A DNA stretch of 64,000 nucleotides from Chalciporus piperatus (taxonomy: Eukaryota; Basidiomycota; Agaricomycetes; Boletales; Boletaceae). The DNA lies in NCBI GenBank assembly GCA_038093975.1, contig JBBPTG010000044.1, forward strand, positions 111,407 through 175,406, given 5' to 3'. Shown piece by piece: positions 61,492-64,000 of the stretch. A program made the position numbers and the translations under genes. The notes under the pieces were generated by a model. The model was not told the origin of the DNA, searched no databases, and saw only the letters and a list, made by a program, of their open reading frames with translations. The first letter of the stretch is position 1; each line of letters begins with the position of its first letter.

Positions 61492-64000
61492 ATGGAAGTA
61501 CCGGCGAGCGGCGAGGAAGACTCCGTTCGCTTCAACTGTGTCTGCATTCGACATGGTTTTGGCCAGCCTCATATCGTATCATCTGCGACTTTTTTTCGTC
61601 ATTTACACGATGCTACCTCTGACGAAGAACGCACAAGGATTCAGGCGGCGAAGTTCGACAACGTTCCCTCAACCAATCGTCGTCCCAGAGGTTTACCTGC
61701 TCGCAGGCGAAATCATACCCTTCCCGCACAGAAACGCAACAGGGATTTGGGTGACCCTCCCGCCGAGTTTCCTAAACGCGGCCGTCAGGTAAGTTTTAAC
61801 TTCTTATTGGTAGCTCTCTCTTTAATGTATCGTCTAGATCAGTCCCAGTCCACCTCGCGACTTCTCTCCGCCTTGTGAGCCATCTCCACCTCGTGAGCCA
61901 TCTCCGCCTCGCAATCCATCTCCGCCTCGCAATCCATCTCCGCCTCGCAATCCATCTCCACCTCGCAGTCCATCTCCACCTCGCAGTCCATCTCCACCTC
62001 GCAGTCCATCTCCACCTCGCAGTCCATCTCCACCTCGTGAGCCATCTCCACCTCGTAACCCACCTCTGCCTCGGAGGGGAACTATCATATACCAAAGGAG
62101 AGAGCGTCCTGATGTCACCATAGACGAGCTCGAACAAAGCGCCACCTTCAAACCCATGTTAGATTCAATGGCATTCATAAGAGCGATCGCGAATGCTTCC
62201 ACTTCAGACCCGGTTGCAAAGCTTAACGATCACGCGATGGAGAGGCTGCGTAATCCCCCTAATATACCTCTCGACATCCCAGATCCTGGCATTAGGCACT
62301 CCATCTCCACTTATCTCGCTCTTGAACATGCCTCCCAAGAAGCTTATCAGCGTATTATCCGTTCGTCGAAACGAAACCTTCATAACGCTCCCGGCGCCGA
62401 TACTCTCTTATCCTACCACAATGTAGAGAAGATTATCGCCACCTACACAGGCGTCGAAGAGATCCGACACGACATGTGTCCGACGTCGTGTCTGGCTTAT
62501 ACAGGACCCTTCGCTGACCTCGACGCGTGTCCTCTCTGCCATACCTCTCGTTGGAACCCACAACATCTTCAAGGACGAACTAAAATACCCGCTCAACAGT
62601 TCACCACGATTCCCATTGGTCCACAGATCCAAGCACGTTTCCGCAGTCAAACCAGTGCTCGCGAAATGCGCTATCTTTGGGAACGCGCCGAAGAAATATT
62701 AAATCAACTCCAACAACCTGGTGCAAATCGAGATACAGGCACTATTCCTGTTCTCGATGACGTGGTTGCCGGGTGGGACTTTCTTGGTGCTGTTCTCGAT
62801 GGCGACATTCGGGAGCATGATGTCGTTCTTATGGTTTCCATGGACGGTGCACAACTCTACGATGGCAAAGAATCTGACTGTTGGGTGTACATTTGGATCG
62901 TCGCCAACCTATCCCCTGATATCCGATATCGAAAACTTCATGTTCTTCCTGGCGGCTTCATTCCCGGACCTAACAAGCCAAAAAATATCGACTCTTTTCT
63001 CTTTCCAGGTTTTCACCATCTCGCAGCTCTCCAGCGTGAAGGGCTCCCAATCTGGGACGCTCTCACTGACTCTCGCTACATCTCACACCCATATCTTCTG
63101 TTCACCACAGCCGATGGTCCTGGACTTGTCTACTGGGATGGCATGGTGGGACACAGCGGAAAAAATGGCTGTCGGCTTTATTGCGGAGTCCTCGGCCGTC
63201 TCAAAGGGACTCACTACTACCCAGCTCTCCTTTGTCCTCGTGATCGTCACCGCGGTCCCAATGACCATGACGACATCGATGCCTTGGAGTTACCGGAAGG
63301 TGGATCAGCCGACTATAGCGCTAACCTCAAAAGGATCGTTTCCGTTTCCAACCAGACTCAATGGGACAAAATGAAGACGGATACTGGTCTTACCAAACCT
63401 CCGCTTATTCTCGGCCTCCATCCCTCCCGATCTCTCGGCGTTCCGTTATGTATGACCACGGACGTTATGCATCTTGCTGGCAACATCTCAGATCTCTTTA
63501 TCTCTCTCTGGCGCGGCTCAATCGATGCTGCACGGAACGACGACAAATCCACTTGGGATTGGGCAATCTTACGAGACCAAGATGTGTGGGTCAGACACGG
63601 GCAGCTGGTTCAAGAGGCTGGATCCTATCTTCCTGGATCGTTCGATCGTAAACCTCGCAATATCGCCGAGAAGATCAATACCCAATACAAGACATGGGAA
63701 TTCCAATTGTACCTATTCGGTTATGCCCCGATTTTTCTCCACTCGCTTCTTCCCTTGAAGTACTGGTCTAATTTTTGCAAACTTGTACGCGGCCTCCAAA
63801 TCATGTGCCAACACACTATAACCTCTCAGCAGCTCCAAGATGCCCATATCCTCTTCTGTTCGTGGGAGCGCGAGTTCGAGATACTCTACTATCAACTTAA
63901 GCAAGGTCGTCTTCACTTCATTCGCCCCGCTGTCCACCAAGTTCTCCACCTCGTTCCGGAAGCGATTCAAAAGGGTCCCCCGATTTGCTATGCTCAATGG
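61492..64000 (+). CDS. Plavaka-like (CMC-superfamily) DNA transposase, 3' end outside the window
   Basis: The ATG at 61492 lies in a strong context (GAAACCATGG). Exon 1 (61492-61788) and a 49-nt intron (61789-61837) lead to exon 2, which stays open for 721 codons to the window edge. N-terminal: a CVCIRHGFGQPHIVS segment, then Pro-Ser-Pro-Pro-Arg repeats. A Cys cluster follows (CPTSCLAYTGPFADLDACPL with CHTSRW), probably zinc binding. The core has MDGAQLYDGKESDCWVYIW, VLPGGFIPGPNKPKNIDSF, ADGPGLVYWDG, GKNGCRLYCG and TTDVMHLAGNISDLF, the last two typical of tnp2-like enzymes in mushrooms. No stop or frameshift is seen, so the copy could be active. Assignment to Plavaka rather than another CACTA relative is by motif recognition only. 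Confidence 0.75.
61876..62062 (+). repeat. 18-bp coding minisatellite encoding PSPPR(E/N/S)
   Basis: About ten units of CCATCTCC(A/G)CCTCG(C/T) plus a variable Glu, Asn or Ser codon lie near the start of the transposase exon 2. Units of the same type are grouped (three Asn, then four Ser), which points to expansion by local duplication. Confidence 0.85.

Noticed and set aside
61834..62202. Minus-strand Gly/Asp-rich frame with regular repeats (RGGDGL...)
   Set aside because: It is the complement of the 18-bp minisatellite in the plus-strand transposase; the plus frame is open for 721 codons and carries conserved motifs.

Overview
The window reads as nuclear DNA of an agaricomycete (mushroom-forming) basidiomycete. 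Genes lie on both strands and are cut by many 45-60 nt GT-AG introns. The content is typical of that group: a DUF6533-type membrane protein, a Plavaka-like transposase, a 'GPLAY..CQTG' small secreted protein, and a local expansion of C2H2 zinc-finger genes. There are no bacterial signals, CRISPR arrays or recognisable tRNA/rRNA genes. Gene models were built by hand from splice sites and reading-frame continuity, so exon ends are inferences unless stated otherwise.

Layout. 1-22 kb is a lineage-specific block with five related zinc-finger genes: 892 (+), 7579 (+), two minus-strand copies inside a ~3.05 kb tandem duplication at 10.34-16.4 kb, and 21074 (+). A saccharopine-dehydrogenase-like gene (16955-18655, -) and an RS-rich SCI1-like nuclear protein (18858-20020, -) sit among them. 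22.4-27.5 kb holds a PMR1-type Golgi Ca2+/Mn2+ pump, with one broken-looking intron donor, facing a small acidic protein gene. A 1.15 kb hAT-like element with an 8-bp target duplication (27663-28815) separates these from a secreted GH29 alpha-L-fucosidase (29021-32213, -). An intact 3,166 bp Tc1/mariner-superfamily element with TA target duplication and an 834-codon-class transposase lies at 33998-37163.

37.8-57.4 kb is the conserved housekeeping part: a Bem2-like RasGEF-N/PH/RhoGAP protein of about 2,100 residues, a DUF6533 seven-helix protein, a small secreted protein with a damaged start, two uncharacterised proteins, a mitochondrial-looking twin-ATPase ABC protein, a chorismate mutase fragment, and an uncharacterised protein with a heptapeptide minisatellite. 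From 57.9 kb the window becomes repetitive: a 3.3 kb array with eight copies of one motif, bounded by inverted ends, then the 5' two-thirds of a Plavaka-like transposase gene that runs off the right edge.

The genes do not form an obvious pathway. The clearest local theme is birth and decay: zinc-finger paralogues in different states of integrity, three classes of DNA transposon, and several genes with single-base lesions. No complete new multi-gene system could be demonstrated. The zinc-finger cluster and the 57.9-61.2 kb repeat array are the best candidates for undescribed biology.
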